Shown here: piece after piece, positions 26,284-34,487 of the stretch
How positions within the stretch are numbered: position 1 is the stretch's first letter
How the letters are laid out: each line of letters begins with the position of its first letter
Assembly: GCA_947625045.1 (NCBI GenBank)
Contig: CANQMW010000017.1
Span: 1-64,000, forward strand
Length of the DNA stretch: 64,000 bases
From: an uncultured Oscillospiraceae bacterium
Lineage (GTDB): Bacteria > Bacillota > Clostridia > Oscillospirales > Oscillospiraceae
Reading direction: 5' to 3'
Made by a program: the position numbers and the translations under genes
The notes under the pieces: generated by a model
Seen by the model: the letters and a program-made list of their open reading frames with translations, nothing else
The model's database searches: none
Told to the model about the DNA's origin: nothing

Positions 26284-27191
26284 ATACTGCTGTGACCCTC
26301 TGTGGGATAGAGCTTTTAAATCCCGTCATCCCCGCCTCCGGCACCTTCGGCTACGGCTATGAGTTCGCCGAACACTACGACATCAACTGTCTGGGAACCT
26401 TCTCTTTTAAGGGAACCACCCGTGAGCCACGTTTCGGCAACACCACGCCCCGCATCGCGGAGAGCGCCGCCGGCATGGTCAACGCCGTAGGGCTGCAAAA
26501 TCCCGGCATGGACAAGGTCATATCGGAGGAACTTCCCAGGCTCAAAAAGATATTTCACAAGCCTGTGATGGCCAACGTCAGCGGCTTTTCGGTGGAGGAT
26601 TACGCCTATACCTGCGAGAGGCTGGACAAGGAGCCTCAGGTGGGCTGGCTGGAGGTCAACATCAGCTGCCCCAACGTCCACGGCGGCGGCATGAGCTTCG
26701 GCACGGATCCCGCCGCGGCGGCGGCGGTGGTCCGGGCGGTGAAGGCGGTGACCCGAAAGCCGGTCATCATGAAGCTGACCCCCAATGTGACGGATATCAC
26801 GGCCGTCGCGAGAGCCTGCGAGGACGCCGGTGCGGACGGATTGAGTCTCATCAACACCCTCCAGGCCATGCGGATAGATCTGAAAACAAAAAAACCCGTC
26901 CTCGCCAATGTCACCGGCGGGCTGTCCGGCCCCGCGGTGTTCCCGGTGGCCCTGCGGATGGTGTATCAGGTATACGAGGCGGTGTCTATCCCCATCGTGG
27001 GGGTGGGCGGCGTGCGCTCGGCGGAGGACGTCATAGAGATGATGCTGGCCGGGGCAACGGCTGTGGAGGTGGGGGCGGCCAACCTCGTGGACCCCTGCGC
27101 CTGCCGGGACATCGTGGCGGCCCTGCCGGGGGCCATGGAGAAGTACGGGATACAGAATCTTAAAGATATTATAGGAGGAGCCCATGGGTAA
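26280..27191 (+). CDS. pyrD: Dihydroorotate dehydrogenase catalytic subunit (class 1B)
   Basis: Oxidises dihydroorotate to orotate with FMN. Typical features are NPVIPASGTFGYG, NISCPNV and the FMN-binding GVGGVRSAEDV. The track begins the frame at 26127, but homology starts with NTAVTLCGIELLNPV. I chose GTG 26280, which overlaps the pyrK stop as GTGA and lies 9 bases after GGAGGA; GTG 26277 is equally possible. The length is 303 residues. The catalytic base should be the Cys of NISCPNV, as in class 1B enzymes. Confidence 0.95.
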   Translation: MNTAVTLCGIELLNPVIPASGTFGYGYEFAEHYDINCLGTFSFKGTTREPRFGNTTPRIAESAAGMVNAVGLQNPGMDKVISEELPRLKKIFHKPVMANVSGFSVEDYAYTCERLDKEPQVGWLEVNISCPNVHGGGMSFGTDPAAAAAVVRAVKAVTRKPVIMKLTPNVTDITAVARACEDAGADGLSLINTLQAMRIDLKTKKPVLANVTGGLSGPAVFPVALRMVYQVYEAVSIPIVGVGGVRSAEDVIEMMLAGATAVEVGAANLVDPCACRDIVAALPGAMEKYGIQNLKDIIGGAHG

Positions 27192-27882
27192 GGACGTGAT
27201 CGTGGCCTGCGACTTTGCAAGCGCTCAGGCCGTATACGAGTTTTTGGACAGGTTCACCGGGCGGAAGCCCTTCGTGAAGATCGGCATGGAGCTTTTCTAT
27301 GCCGAGGGGCCGGACATCGTCCGGCAGATCAAGGCCCGGGGCCATAAGATATTCCTGGATCTGAAGCTGCACGACATCCCGAATACCGTGAAAAAGGCCA
27401 TGGCGGTGCTGTCCGGGCTGGACGTGGACATCGTGAACCTCCACGCGGCGGGCACGGCTGCCATGATGGAGGCGGCCCTGGAGGGGCTTACCCGTCCCGA
27501 CGGGACGCGGCCGCTTCTCATCGCGGTGACCCAGCTCACCAGCACGGACCAGCAGAGCATGGAGCGGGACCTTCTCATCCATGAGCCCATGACGGAGGTG
27601 GTCATGCACTATGCCGGGACGGCGAAGAGAGCCGGCCTGGACGGGGTGGTGTGCTCGCCCATGGAGGCGCAGGCGGTCCATGACCGGTGCGGCCGGGACT
27701 TTCTCACCGTCACCCCCGGCGTGCGCTTTGCAGATGGGGATAAAGGGGACCAGAAGCGGGTCATGACCCCGGCGGAGGCGAAGAAAATAGGCTCCGACTA
27801 TATCGTGGTGGGCCGGCCCATCACCGCCGCCGATGACCCGGTGGCGGCCTATGAGCGGTGCCTGGCGGAATTCGTGGATTGA
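27184..27882 (+). CDS. pyrF: Orotidine-5'-phosphate decarboxylase
   Basis: Converts OMP to UMP, the last step of the pathway. Active-site motif FLDLKLHDIPNTVKKA (about residue 60) carries the Asp-Lys-Asp-type charged network. The phosphate-binding end is IVVGRPITAADDP. The length of 232 residues is standard for the bacterial type 1 enzyme. It overlaps the end of pyrD by 8 bases, and its ribosome binding site ATAGGAGG lies inside pyrD. Confidence 0.95.
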   Translation: MGKDVIVACDFASAQAVYEFLDRFTGRKPFVKIGMELFYAEGPDIVRQIKARGHKIFLDLKLHDIPNTVKKAMAVLSGLDVDIVNLHAAGTAAMMEAALEGLTRPDGTRPLLIAVTQLTSTDQQSMERDLLIHEPMTEVVMHYAGTAKRAGLDGVVCSPMEAQAVHDRCGRDFLTVTPGVRFADGDKGDQKRVMTPAEAKKIGSDYIVVGRPITAADDPVAAYERCLAEFVD

Positions 27883-27893
27883 TGGAGGGAGCT

Positions 27894-28538
27894 ATGGACA
27901 GAAAGACCCTTATCGCAAAGGACCTTTTGAAGATCAAGGCGGTGTTCTTCCGCCCGGAGGAGCCCTTTACCTGGGCCAGCGGCATCAAGAGCCCCGTCTA
28001 CTGCGACAACCGCCTCACCCTGACGGCGCCGGAGGTACGTACGGATGTGGAGGAAGGTCTCGCGGCCCTTATCAGGGAGAAGTACCCCGACGCGGAAGTG
28101 CTCATGGGCACCTCCACCGCCGGCATCGCCCACGCGGCCATCACCGGCCATATCCTGGGCCTGCCCATGGGCTATGTCCGCTCCGGGGCCAAGGACCACG
28201 GCCGGAAGAACCAGATCGAGGGCCGGCTGGAGCCCGGCCAGAAGGTGGTGGTGGTAGAGGACCTTATATCCACTGCCGGCAGCGTGCTGGAGGTGGTGGA
28301 CGTGCTGCGCCAGGCGGGCGCGGAGGTGCTGGGCATCGTGAGCATCTTCACCTACGGCATGCAAAAGGGCCTGGACAGGCTCGCCGCGGCGAATGTGGAG
28401 AACACCTCCCTCACGGACTTTGACGCCATCGCCCGGGTGGCGGCGGAGGAGGGGTATATCAAGCCCGGAGACGTGGCCCGGCTCATCAAATTCAGAAACG
28501 ACCCCTCCGACGAGAGTTGGATGGAGGCAGCCAAATGA
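27894..28538 (+). CDS. pyrE: Orotate phosphoribosyltransferase
   Basis: Joins orotate and PRPP to form OMP. The PRPP loop appears as [20 protein letters not shown] (about residue 120), and [11 protein letters not shown] marks the orotate side. The track's start at 27858 lies inside pyrF; I chose ATG 27894, which follows GGAGGGAG. The length of 214 residues is normal. It overlaps pyrB by ATGA. Confidence 0.95.
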   Translation: MDRKTLIAKDLLKIKAVFFRPEEPFTWASGIKSPVYCDNRLTLTAPEVRTDVEEGLAALIREKYPDAEVLMGTSTAGIAHAAITGHILGLPMGYVRSGAKDHGRKNQIEGRLEPGQKVVVVEDLISTAGSVLEVVDVLRQAGAEVLGIVSIFTYGMQKGLDRLAAANVENTSLTDFDAIARVAAEEGYIKPGDVARLIKFRNDPSDESWMEAAK

Positions 28539-29611
28539 GGAGCGTCATCGACATTCTGGACCTGTCGGTCCAGGAACTGGACGAGATGATCGCCACGGCC
28601 CTGGACATCATCGACCATCCGGACAAATACGCCCACGCCTGCGAGGGGAAGAAGCTGGCCACGCTGTTTTTTGAGCCCTCCACCCGGACCCGGCTCAGCT
28701 TCACGGCGGCCATGTATGAGCTGGGCGGCTATGTGCTGGGCTTTTCGGAGGCGGCCAGCTCCTCGGCCTCCAAGGGGGAGAGCGTGGCGGATACGGCCAA
28801 GATCGTGAGCTGCTACGCCGACATCATCGCCATGCGCCATCCCCGGGAGGGGGCGGCGCTGGTGGCGGCAAGAAACGCCTCCATCCCCGTCATCAACGGG
28901 GGGGACGGAGGCCACTGCCACCCTACCCAGACGTTGGCGGACCTTCTCACCATCCGCCGGGAGCTGGGCAGGCTGGACCACCTAACCATTGGCCTGTGCG
29001 GCGACCTGAAATACGGCCGCACGGTCCACTCCCTCATCAACGCCATGTGCCGCTATGAGGGGACGAAGTTCGTGCTCATCTCCCCGGAGGAGCTGCGCCT
29101 GCCGGAGTACATGGAAAAGGACGTGCTCCGGACCAAGGGTGTGCCCTATACCAGCACGGCGGACCTGGACGGGGCCATTCCGGACCTGGATGTGCTCTAC
29201 ATGACCCGCATCCAGCGGGAGCGGTTCGACGACCCGGACCAGTACGAGCGGCTGAAGGACAGCTATGTGCTCACGCCGGAGAAAATGAAAGCGGCAAAAG
29301 AGCACATGGCGGTGCTGCACCCGCTGCCAAGGGTCAATGAGATCAGCGTCGCGGTGGACGACGACCCCCGGGCGGCCTACTTCCGCCAGGCCCTGAACGG
29401 GAAGTATATGCGCATGGCGCTCATATTGAAGCTCCTGGACGAGGCAAAAAAGCCCGCGCCCCCGGCGAAGGCGGAGGAATATACGGACCGGTTCCGCTGC
29501 CGGAATCCCAAGTGCATCACCTGCGTGGAGCAGGAGCTAAAGCAGCAATTCCGGCTCACCAGCGAGGGCCTGTACCGGTGTGTCTACTGTGAGACCGCCG
29601 CGGAGGAATGA
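28535..29611 (+). CDS. pyrB: Aspartate carbamoyltransferase with a C-terminal PyrI-like zinc ribbon
   Basis: Forms N-carbamoyl-L-aspartate. The carbamoyl-phosphate loop is [12 protein letters not shown] (about residue 45), and [10 protein letters not shown] and the ending [13 protein letters not shown] are typical. After residue 305, where catalytic chains usually stop, there are about 50 more residues with [10 protein letters not shown] and YRCVYC. These resemble the zinc-binding C-terminus of the regulatory chain PyrI, without its nucleotide-binding domain. The start ATG 28535 overlaps pyrE as ATGA; the track start 28517 is upstream of the ribosome binding site. It is the last gene of the operon. 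Confidence 0.93.
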   Translation: MRSVIDILDLSVQELDEMIATALDIIDHPDKYAHACEGKKLATLFFEPSTRTRLSFTAAMYELGGYVLGFSEAASSSASKGESVADTAKIVSCYADIIAMRHPREGAALVAARNASIPVINGGDGGHCHPTQTLADLLTIRRELGRLDHLTIGLCGDLKYGRTVHSLINAMCRYEGTKFVLISPEELRLPEYMEKDVLRTKGVPYTSTADLDGAIPDLDVLYMTRIQRERFDDPDQYERLKDSYVLTPEKMKAAKEHMAVLHPLPRVNEISVAVDDDPRAAYFRQALNGKYMRMALILKLLDEAKKPAPPAKAEEYTDRFRCRNPKCITCVEQELKQQFRLTSEGLYRCVYCETAAEE

Positions 29612-29625
29612 CCCCTGTTTGGATA

Positions 29626-29663
29626 ACAAAAAACTGCCATCCACTTGGATGGCAGTTTTTTGT
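29626..29663. terminator. Bidirectional terminator after the pyrimidine operon
   Basis: A perfect 17-bp stem (ACAAAAAACTGCCATCC and complement) encloses the loop ACTT. It carries A and T runs on both sides, so it serves pyrB and the opposing dehydrogenase gene. Confidence 0.95.
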
Positions 29664-29672
29664 CAATGAGCA

Positions 29673-30662
29673 TCAGTATCCCCGGGAGCGGTCCACGGTG
29701 TGGGCCAGGGGCCGGCCGGCCATGTAGTTTTCCAGGTCTTCACAGAACTGGTCCACGTTTCTATCGCAGGTGTAGGGAAGGGTCATGTTCCCCGCCACGT
29801 GGGGGGTCAGGACCAGGTTCTTCGCCGTCCAGAGAGGATGGCCGGGAGGCAGGGGCTCCGGGTCCACCACGTCCAATGCCGCGCCGGCGATCTTTCCATC
29901 GTTCAGGGCGGCTATCAGCGCCTCCTGGTCGATGGCGGTGCCCCGGCCCACGTTGATGACGAGAGCGCGCTCGTTCAGAAGGGCGATACGCTCCGCGCTC
30001 AGGATCTTCTGGGTCTCGTCCGTGCCGGGCAGGGCCATGACCAGTATCTCCACCTCCGGCAGCAGCTCGTCCAGCTTTGATACGGGGTACACCTCGTCGA
30101 AGCCCTCCACGGGCCTGCCGCTGCGGCTGACGCCGGTTATTTTGGCCGCGCCCAGGGCCCGGAAGCTGTGGGCGATGCAGCGGCCTATCTGGCCGGTGCC
30201 CAGCATGGTGAGATGACAGTCCTTGATAGAGCGGATGGGGAGCACACCCTGCCACTTATGGTCATCCATCCACACCTTGTACTCCGGCATGCGCCGCAGG
30301 AGCATCAGCGTCACCATCACCGTGTGCTCGGAGATGGTCAGGCCGTAGACATTGGAGTTGGTGAGCTGGCAGTCCGGGCCGGGGAAGAGGGTGGGGTCCT
30401 TGCAGTAGAGGTCCACCCCGGCGAAGCTGCAGCAGTACCACTTGAGCTTTTTGCACTGCTTCAGGAGCTTGGGGGTGCAGCTGTAGAGGATCTCGGCGCC
30501 GGCACCCACCTTCGCGGCCTCATCCATCTGGGCCAAGGTGAAGAAGTGGGGGGTGAAACCGCCCTTCTCCGCCACCGCGCGGATCTGCGCCTTATGGGCG
30601 TCGGTGAGGAAATCCAGGCATACGCATATATCTCTTGACATGGGATGACCGTCCTTTCTCAT
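29673..30662 (-). CDS. D-2-hydroxyacid dehydrogenase (NAD-dependent)
   Basis: A cytoplasmic oxidoreductase of the D-isomer-specific 2-hydroxyacid family. The nucleotide-binding motif is LGTGQIGRCIAHSF, followed by the usual INVGRGTAID (catalytic Arg) and PHVAGN (catalytic His). The substrate could be a 2-keto acid such as hydroxypyruvate or glyoxylate; the sequence does not settle this. I kept ATG 30662, 7 bases after GGAGG; ATG 30641 would remove seven residues. The length is 329 residues. It has its own promoter and converges on the pyr operon. Confidence 0.85.
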   Translation of the reverse strand: MRKDGHPMSRDICVCLDFLTDAHKAQIRAVAEKGGFTPHFFTLAQMDEAAKVGAGAEILYSCTPKLLKQCKKLKWYCCSFAGVDLYCKDPTLFPGPDCQLTNSNVYGLTISEHTVMVTLMLLRRMPEYKVWMDDHKWQGVLPIRSIKDCHLTMLGTGQIGRCIAHSFRALGAAKITGVSRSGRPVEGFDEVYPVSKLDELLPEVEILVMALPGTDETQKILSAERIALLNERALVINVGRGTAIDQEALIAALNDGKIAGAALDVVDPEPLPPGHPLWTAKNLVLTPHVAGNMTLPYTCDRNVDQFCEDLENYMAGRPLAHTVDRSRGY

Positions 30663-30674
30663 TCATATGCCTCC

Positions 30675-30703
30675 ATTGTAATCGCGGCGGGCAGAAAAAG
30701 CAA
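30675..30703 (-). promoter_or_regulatory. Promoter of the hydroxyacid dehydrogenase gene
   Basis: On the minus strand TTGCTT, 17 bases, TACAAT, shortly before GGAGG and the ATG. Confidence 0.55.
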
Positions 30704-30709
30704 GAGCAA

Positions 30710-30732
30710 GGGACCGGCGGCGAGCCGGTCCC
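30710..30732 (-). terminator. Terminator after the pectinesterase gene
   Basis: A 9-bp stem GGGACCGGC/GCCGGTCCC encloses a 5-base loop. On the minus strand it is followed by a broken T-rich run (TTGCTCTTGCTTTTT). Confidence 0.65.
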
Positions 30733-30739
30733 TTTATCG

Positions 30740-31597
30740 TCACATCGTTTTGGCCCAGGGCACACGCCCGGGGGAGAGGGGCATCTCGTAAAACCGGGCG
30801 GTCCTGTCCCGGTCCGTGTCGTTCCACTTGTCAAAGCCCAGGGGGGCGATGTGTGGCCCGTAGGTGCAGTTATCGAACACGCACAGCCCATAGTCCCGCC
30901 AGGGACGGGCCAGCCATATGCTGCCCTCCGCCACGCCGGGGGCGGCGGTGAAGCGGCAGGAGCGGAAGGTAAAACCCTCGGTCTGCTCCAGGGCGTGGGC
31001 CGGCGCGGCGGCGTAGCCGATATTCCGTGCGTCCAAAAGGGAGCGTATCTCGCAATCGTCAAACAGCGCCTTCCCGCAGCCGAAGATGAAGTCCACGGTG
31101 CCCTCGATGAGGCAGCCCGTGAAGCGCTGGGCGCAGGGCTTGTCCCGGCGGAGCATGTCCGGAAGGAAGCCCTCGTAGCGCTCTATGAGGTCGGCGGGGA
31201 GGGGGCCCAAAAAGAGGGTGTCCTGGGTGGAGGTGAGGCGGCAGCGCTCCATGGTGAAATCGTCGCCGTAGACCGTGAGGGCCACCTCCTGGCCCTTCGT
31301 CTCCGGGTGCAGGGCGTCGTTGACGACGGATAAGTCCCGCATGGTGACGCCGTCAGCGCATACGGCCAGGGTCCAGGTGCGGAAGGTGTTGTACTCTTTT
31401 CCGGTTTCGTCCAGCTTTTTGGCGTAGTCGTCCCAGACGATGCGGGTGCTGTCCGCGCCCTGGCCCACGATGGTGAGGCCGGGGACGGATATGGACGATT
31501 TTGCACGGTACTCGCCCGCCGCCAGGCGGACCGTATCCCCGGGAGGGGCGCTGGCAAAGGCCTTTTGCAGGTCGTCACCGGGTTTCAAGTCTATCAT
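30740..31597 (-). CDS. Pectinesterase, predicted cytoplasmic
   Basis: Removes methyl esters from galacturonan (CE8 family). The right-handed beta-helix motifs are visible: TQDTLFLGPL (usually QDTLY), EGTVDFIFG with the catalytic Asp, and LARPWRDYG. The length is 285 residues with no signal peptide, unlike secreted plant-pathogen enzymes, so it probably acts on imported oligosaccharides. It is divergent from the transporter operon and shares its control region. The ATG follows AAAGGG on the minus strand. Confidence 0.9.
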   Translation of the reverse strand: MIDLKPGDDLQKAFASAPPGDTVRLAAGEYRAKSSISVPGLTIVGQGADSTRIVWDDYAKKLDETGKEYNTFRTWTLAVCADGVTMRDLSVVNDALHPETKGQEVALTVYGDDFTMERCRLTSTQDTLFLGPLPADLIERYEGFLPDMLRRDKPCAQRFTGCLIEGTVDFIFGCGKALFDDCEIRSLLDARNIGYAAAPAHALEQTEGFTFRSCRFTAAPGVAEGSIWLARPWRDYGLCVFDNCTYGPHIAPLGFDKWNDTDRDRTARFYEMPLSPGRVPWAKTM

Positions 31598-31639
31598 GGC
31601 AGTTCACCCTTTCCTGATCTCTTCGCTTATTTACTGTGC

Positions 31640-31668
31640 ATTATATACGATTTGGGACAGGAAGGCTA
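31640..31668 (-). promoter_or_regulatory. Probable activator-dependent promoter of the pectinesterase gene
   Basis: On the minus strand a perfect TATAAT (31640-31645) has no good -35 box; TAGCCT lies 17 bases upstream. A strong -10 with a poor -35 suits an activator-dependent promoter. Confidence 0.45.
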
Positions 31669-31700
31669 TAACAGTTTTCACAAAAATTTCCTCAGGGCGA

Positions 31701-31734
31701 TTTTGTCCATAAAGAAAAATATTTTATCCATATA
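31701..31734. promoter_or_regulatory. Candidate AraC-type operator: two direct half-sites 21 bp apart
   Basis: TTTTGTCCATA starts at 31701 and TTTTATCCATA at 31722, exactly 21 bp or two helical turns apart. The second overlaps the -35 box of the plus-strand promoter. Similar sequence recurs upstream of the araC gene near 43878. Confidence 0.55.
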
Positions 31735-31759
31735 CATCAATTGGACAATAATGTATAAT
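31731..31759 (+). promoter_or_regulatory. Promoter of the pectin transporter operon
   Basis: TATACA (4 of 6 matches to the -35 consensus), 17 bases, then a perfect TATAAT. The weak -35 lies within the second half-site of the candidate operator. Confidence 0.6.
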
Positions 31760-31854
31760 TACTATAAATTATTGGGTAAATGGTGGATTATACCTGTCAT
31801 TATCCACAAAAACTCCCCACTGTTTTCGTACAGTATGCGGAGAGCGAGGTCACT

Positions 31855-32436
31855 ATGAGAAGGCAGCGGACATGGAAGCAATACCGTGCCATAGACCTTG
31901 GCATGTTCGCGGTGATGCTGGCCATATTCGAGTACATCATCGTGCGGGCGGCCAACTGGTGGTTCCCGGGACAGCCCTACGTGGTGTCCCTGGCGGCGCC
32001 GGTCACGGCCATCGTGTACATGCGCTGGGGCCCATGGGGCGCCATCCACGCGGTGGAGGCGGGCGTCGTGTTCTGCTTCTTCTCCGGGGCGGACAGGAGC
32101 CAGTACATAATTTATTGTGTGGGCAACCTGCTGTCGCTGGCGTCGCTTCTCATGCTGAAGAAGCTGGGGAAGGAAAAGGTCCGCGAGACAAGGTGGGGCC
32201 TGGTGTTCCCAGTGTTGGTCCTGCTTCTCATGCAGGCCGGCCGGGCGGCGGTGGCCTTCGCCTTGGGAGCGTCGCCCCCGGCGCTGCTGGAGTTTTTCAC
32301 CACGGACAGTTTATCTTACGTATTCACCCTTGTGATCGTCTGGATCGCCCGTAAGCTGGACGGCATCTATGAGGATCAAAAACACTACCTTGTGCGTATC
32401 CACACGCAGGAGGAAGAAAAAGGAGGTCAACTATGA
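31855..32436 (+). CDS. Small polytopic membrane protein, first gene of the pectin transporter operon
   Basis: 193 residues with about five to six hydrophobic segments (IDLGMFAVMLAIFEYIIV, VVSLAAPVTAIVYM, YIIYCVGNLLSLASLL, LVFPVLVLLLMQAG, YVFTLVIVWIARKL). The layout resembles an ECF-type substrate-capture component, but I cannot name a family with confidence. The start ATG 31855 follows GCGAGG; the track start lies in the untranslated AT-rich region. It overlaps the first permease by ATGA and so should be made together with it. Its place in a pectin import operon suggests a role in uptake. Confidence 0.7.
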   Translation: MRRQRTWKQYRAIDLGMFAVMLAIFEYIIVRAANWWFPGQPYVVSLAAPVTAIVYMRWGPWGAIHAVEAGVVFCFFSGADRSQYIIYCVGNLLSLASLLMLKKLGKEKVRETRWGLVFPVLVLLLMQAGRAAVAFALGASPPALLEFFTTDSLSYVFTLVIVWIARKLDGIYEDQKHYLVRIHTQEEEKGGQL

Positions 32437-33488
32437 AATCAGGGGCAGCGGATTTCCTCGAATTTGACAAGGCCAAAGGGGTCTATCGGGTAAGTCCGGA
32501 GCAGACCGTTCGGGATGACGTGGAGAAGCACTACTGGCTTCATGTCGGCCGCACCGTCGCAAAGGACTGGCGGCTGTACGTCATGCTGATCCCCATGCTG
32601 CTGGTCTTCCTTTTCTGGCGCTACTTCCCCATGTATGAGCTGCTGGGGTGCTTCAAGGTGTCGGACAACGTCCTGCCCGTGTCGAAGCAGCTGTTCTCCG
32701 GCTTCTCATACTTCAAGCGCCTGCTGTTCGCGGGGGACGGCCTTTCCACGGACTTCTGGCGGGCTCTGCGCAACACCTTCATCCTGAGCTTCTACGGACT
32801 GTGCTTCGGGTTCCCCATCCCCATCATCCTGGCGCTGTTCTTTAACGAGATCCGGTCCAACATCGCCCGGAGCGTGTACCAGGTGCTGACCTATCTGCCC
32901 AAGTTCATGTCCACGGTCGTCATGACCTCCCTGGTGACGATGCTTGTAAAGCAGGGCTCCCTCACCACCGGCATGGGCATCGTGAGCCAGTTCCTGTCCA
33001 ATGTGGGGCTCATCAGCCCGGAGGTGGCCAACGCGGGCCTTTTGAACAACCCCTCCTTCTTCCGCTCCATCTACCAGATCAGCGGCATATGGGAGGGCGC
33101 GGGCTACGACTCCATCGTCTTCTTCGCCGCCATCATCGCCATCAGCCCCACCAGCTACGAGGCCGCGCAGATCGACGGCGCCAACAAGATGGCCCAGATG
33201 CGGTACGTGGTTTTGCCCAGCATCCTGTCAACCATCGTCATCATGCTCATAACCCGTATCGGTACGCTTTTGAATATCGGTTATGAGAAAGTCCTTCTGC
33301 TTTACAATCCCAATACATACGTGACCGCCGACGTGGTGTCCACCTTCGCCAATCGAAACGGCATGGGCACCGGCGCTGGTACAGGCATCGCGGCCGCGGC
33401 GGAGATGATGAACAACGTCATCGGCATGCTGCTGGTCATAGGCGCCAACACCATCGCCCGAAAGGCGTCCGATACGTCGCTGTACTGA
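32433..33488 (+). CDS. Sugar ABC transporter permease, LplB/YteP type
   Basis: One membrane half of an importer for pectin-derived oligosaccharides. After a cytoplasmic N-terminal tail of about 45 residues come six TM segments starting LYVMLIPMLLVFLFWRYFP. The coupling loop contains SYEAAQIDGANKMAQMRYVV. The length of 351 residues is a little longer than YteP (about 320). Family members in Bacillus import rhamnogalacturonan oligosaccharides and rely on the shared ATPase MsmX. The start overlaps the previous stop codon. Confidence 0.88.
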   Translation: MKSGAADFLEFDKAKGVYRVSPEQTVRDDVEKHYWLHVGRTVAKDWRLYVMLIPMLLVFLFWRYFPMYELLGCFKVSDNVLPVSKQLFSGFSYFKRLLFAGDGLSTDFWRALRNTFILSFYGLCFGFPIPIILALFFNEIRSNIARSVYQVLTYLPKFMSTVVMTSLVTMLVKQGSLTTGMGIVSQFLSNVGLISPEVANAGLLNNPSFFRSIYQISGIWEGAGYDSIVFFAAIIAISPTSYEAAQIDGANKMAQMRYVVLPSILSTIVIMLITRIGTLLNIGYEKVLLLYNPNTYVTADVVSTFANRNGMGTGAGTGIAAAAEMMNNVIGMLLVIGANTIARKASDTSLY

Positions 33489-33506
33489 CGAGGGGAGGGC
33501 GCAAAG

Positions 33507-34397
33507 ATGAAAAGAAAACTTGAGATAAGCGAGCTGATATTCAAGATCATCAGCTACACGCTCCTGACCGTGTTCGCGCTGTGCTGCCTGTACCCCTTCG
33601 TGTACGCCATCTCCGCCTCCATCAGCGGCCGGTCCGCGGTGGAGTACGGCTCCATCGTGCTGTTCCCCAAGGACATCCAGTTTGAGGCCTTCGCCAAGAT
33701 GTTCGGGGACAACATGTTCTGGAACGCCTATTCCAACACCCTGTTCATCACTCTGTACGGTACCCTGTGGGCCATGCTGACCTCCATCTTGGGCGCCTAC
33801 GCGCTGTCCAAGCGGCGGCTGCTGTTCCGGAAGTTTTTCAACTTCTTCCTGGTGTTCACCATGTGGTTCTCCGCCGGCATCGTGCCCCAGTACCTGAACT
33901 ATTTGGACACCCAGAAGGTGTTCAACGCCGTGGGCATCATGGACGACAAGTGGCTGGTTGTCATCGCCATGGGCATGGCGGCCATGAATATCATCCTGCT
34001 GCGCAACGCCTTTGAGGGCGTGCCCAGTGAGATAGAGGAGGCCGCCATCGTGGACGGCGCCAGCGAGTTCCAGGTGCTGAGCAAGGTCTATATCCCCATG
34101 AGCAAGTCCACCATCGCCACGGTGGCGCTGTTCTTCGCCATCTCCCGCTGGAACGGCTACTTCTGGGCCCGGCAGATGATATCCAACTCCAACGAGCATC
34201 CCTTGCAGGTCTTTATAAGGCTGCGATTGGAGGAATACACCGACCCGGAGGCCATGTCCGGCTGGAACGAGGCGTTCGCCTCCGACTCGGTGATCTACGC
34301 GCTGATCGTCTGCTCCATCGTTCCTATCCTCATCATCTATCCCTTCATCCAGAAATACTTCGCCAAGGGCGTGAATATGGGCGGCGTGAAGGAATAA
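33507..34397 (+). CDS. Sugar ABC transporter permease, LplC/YtcP type
   Basis: The partner permease, with six predicted TM segments from ISYTLLTVFALCCLYPFVYA onwards. The coupling loop contains EIEEAAIVDGASEFQVLSKV, and it has the family's ending KYFAKGVNMGGVKE. The 296-residue length is standard. An AGGGGAGGG ribosome binding site precedes the ATG. It is found with LplB-like permeases and YtcQ-like binding proteins. Confidence 0.9.
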   Translation: MKRKLEISELIFKIISYTLLTVFALCCLYPFVYAISASISGRSAVEYGSIVLFPKDIQFEAFAKMFGDNMFWNAYSNTLFITLYGTLWAMLTSILGAYALSKRRLLFRKFFNFFLVFTMWFSAGIVPQYLNYLDTQKVFNAVGIMDDKWLVVIAMGMAAMNIILLRNAFEGVPSEIEEAAIVDGASEFQVLSKVYIPMSKSTIATVALFFAISRWNGYFWARQMISNSNEHPLQVFIRLRLEEYTDPEAMSGWNEAFASDSVIYALIVCSIVPILIIYPFIQKYFAKGVNMGGVKE

Positions 34398-34487
34398 GAG
34401 GCTGCCATTCGTATCCATAATTTAATGTGCAAAACCCGGGCAGAGACCCGGTGCAAGAGCAAACAAAACATCATTAAGGAGGAAACC

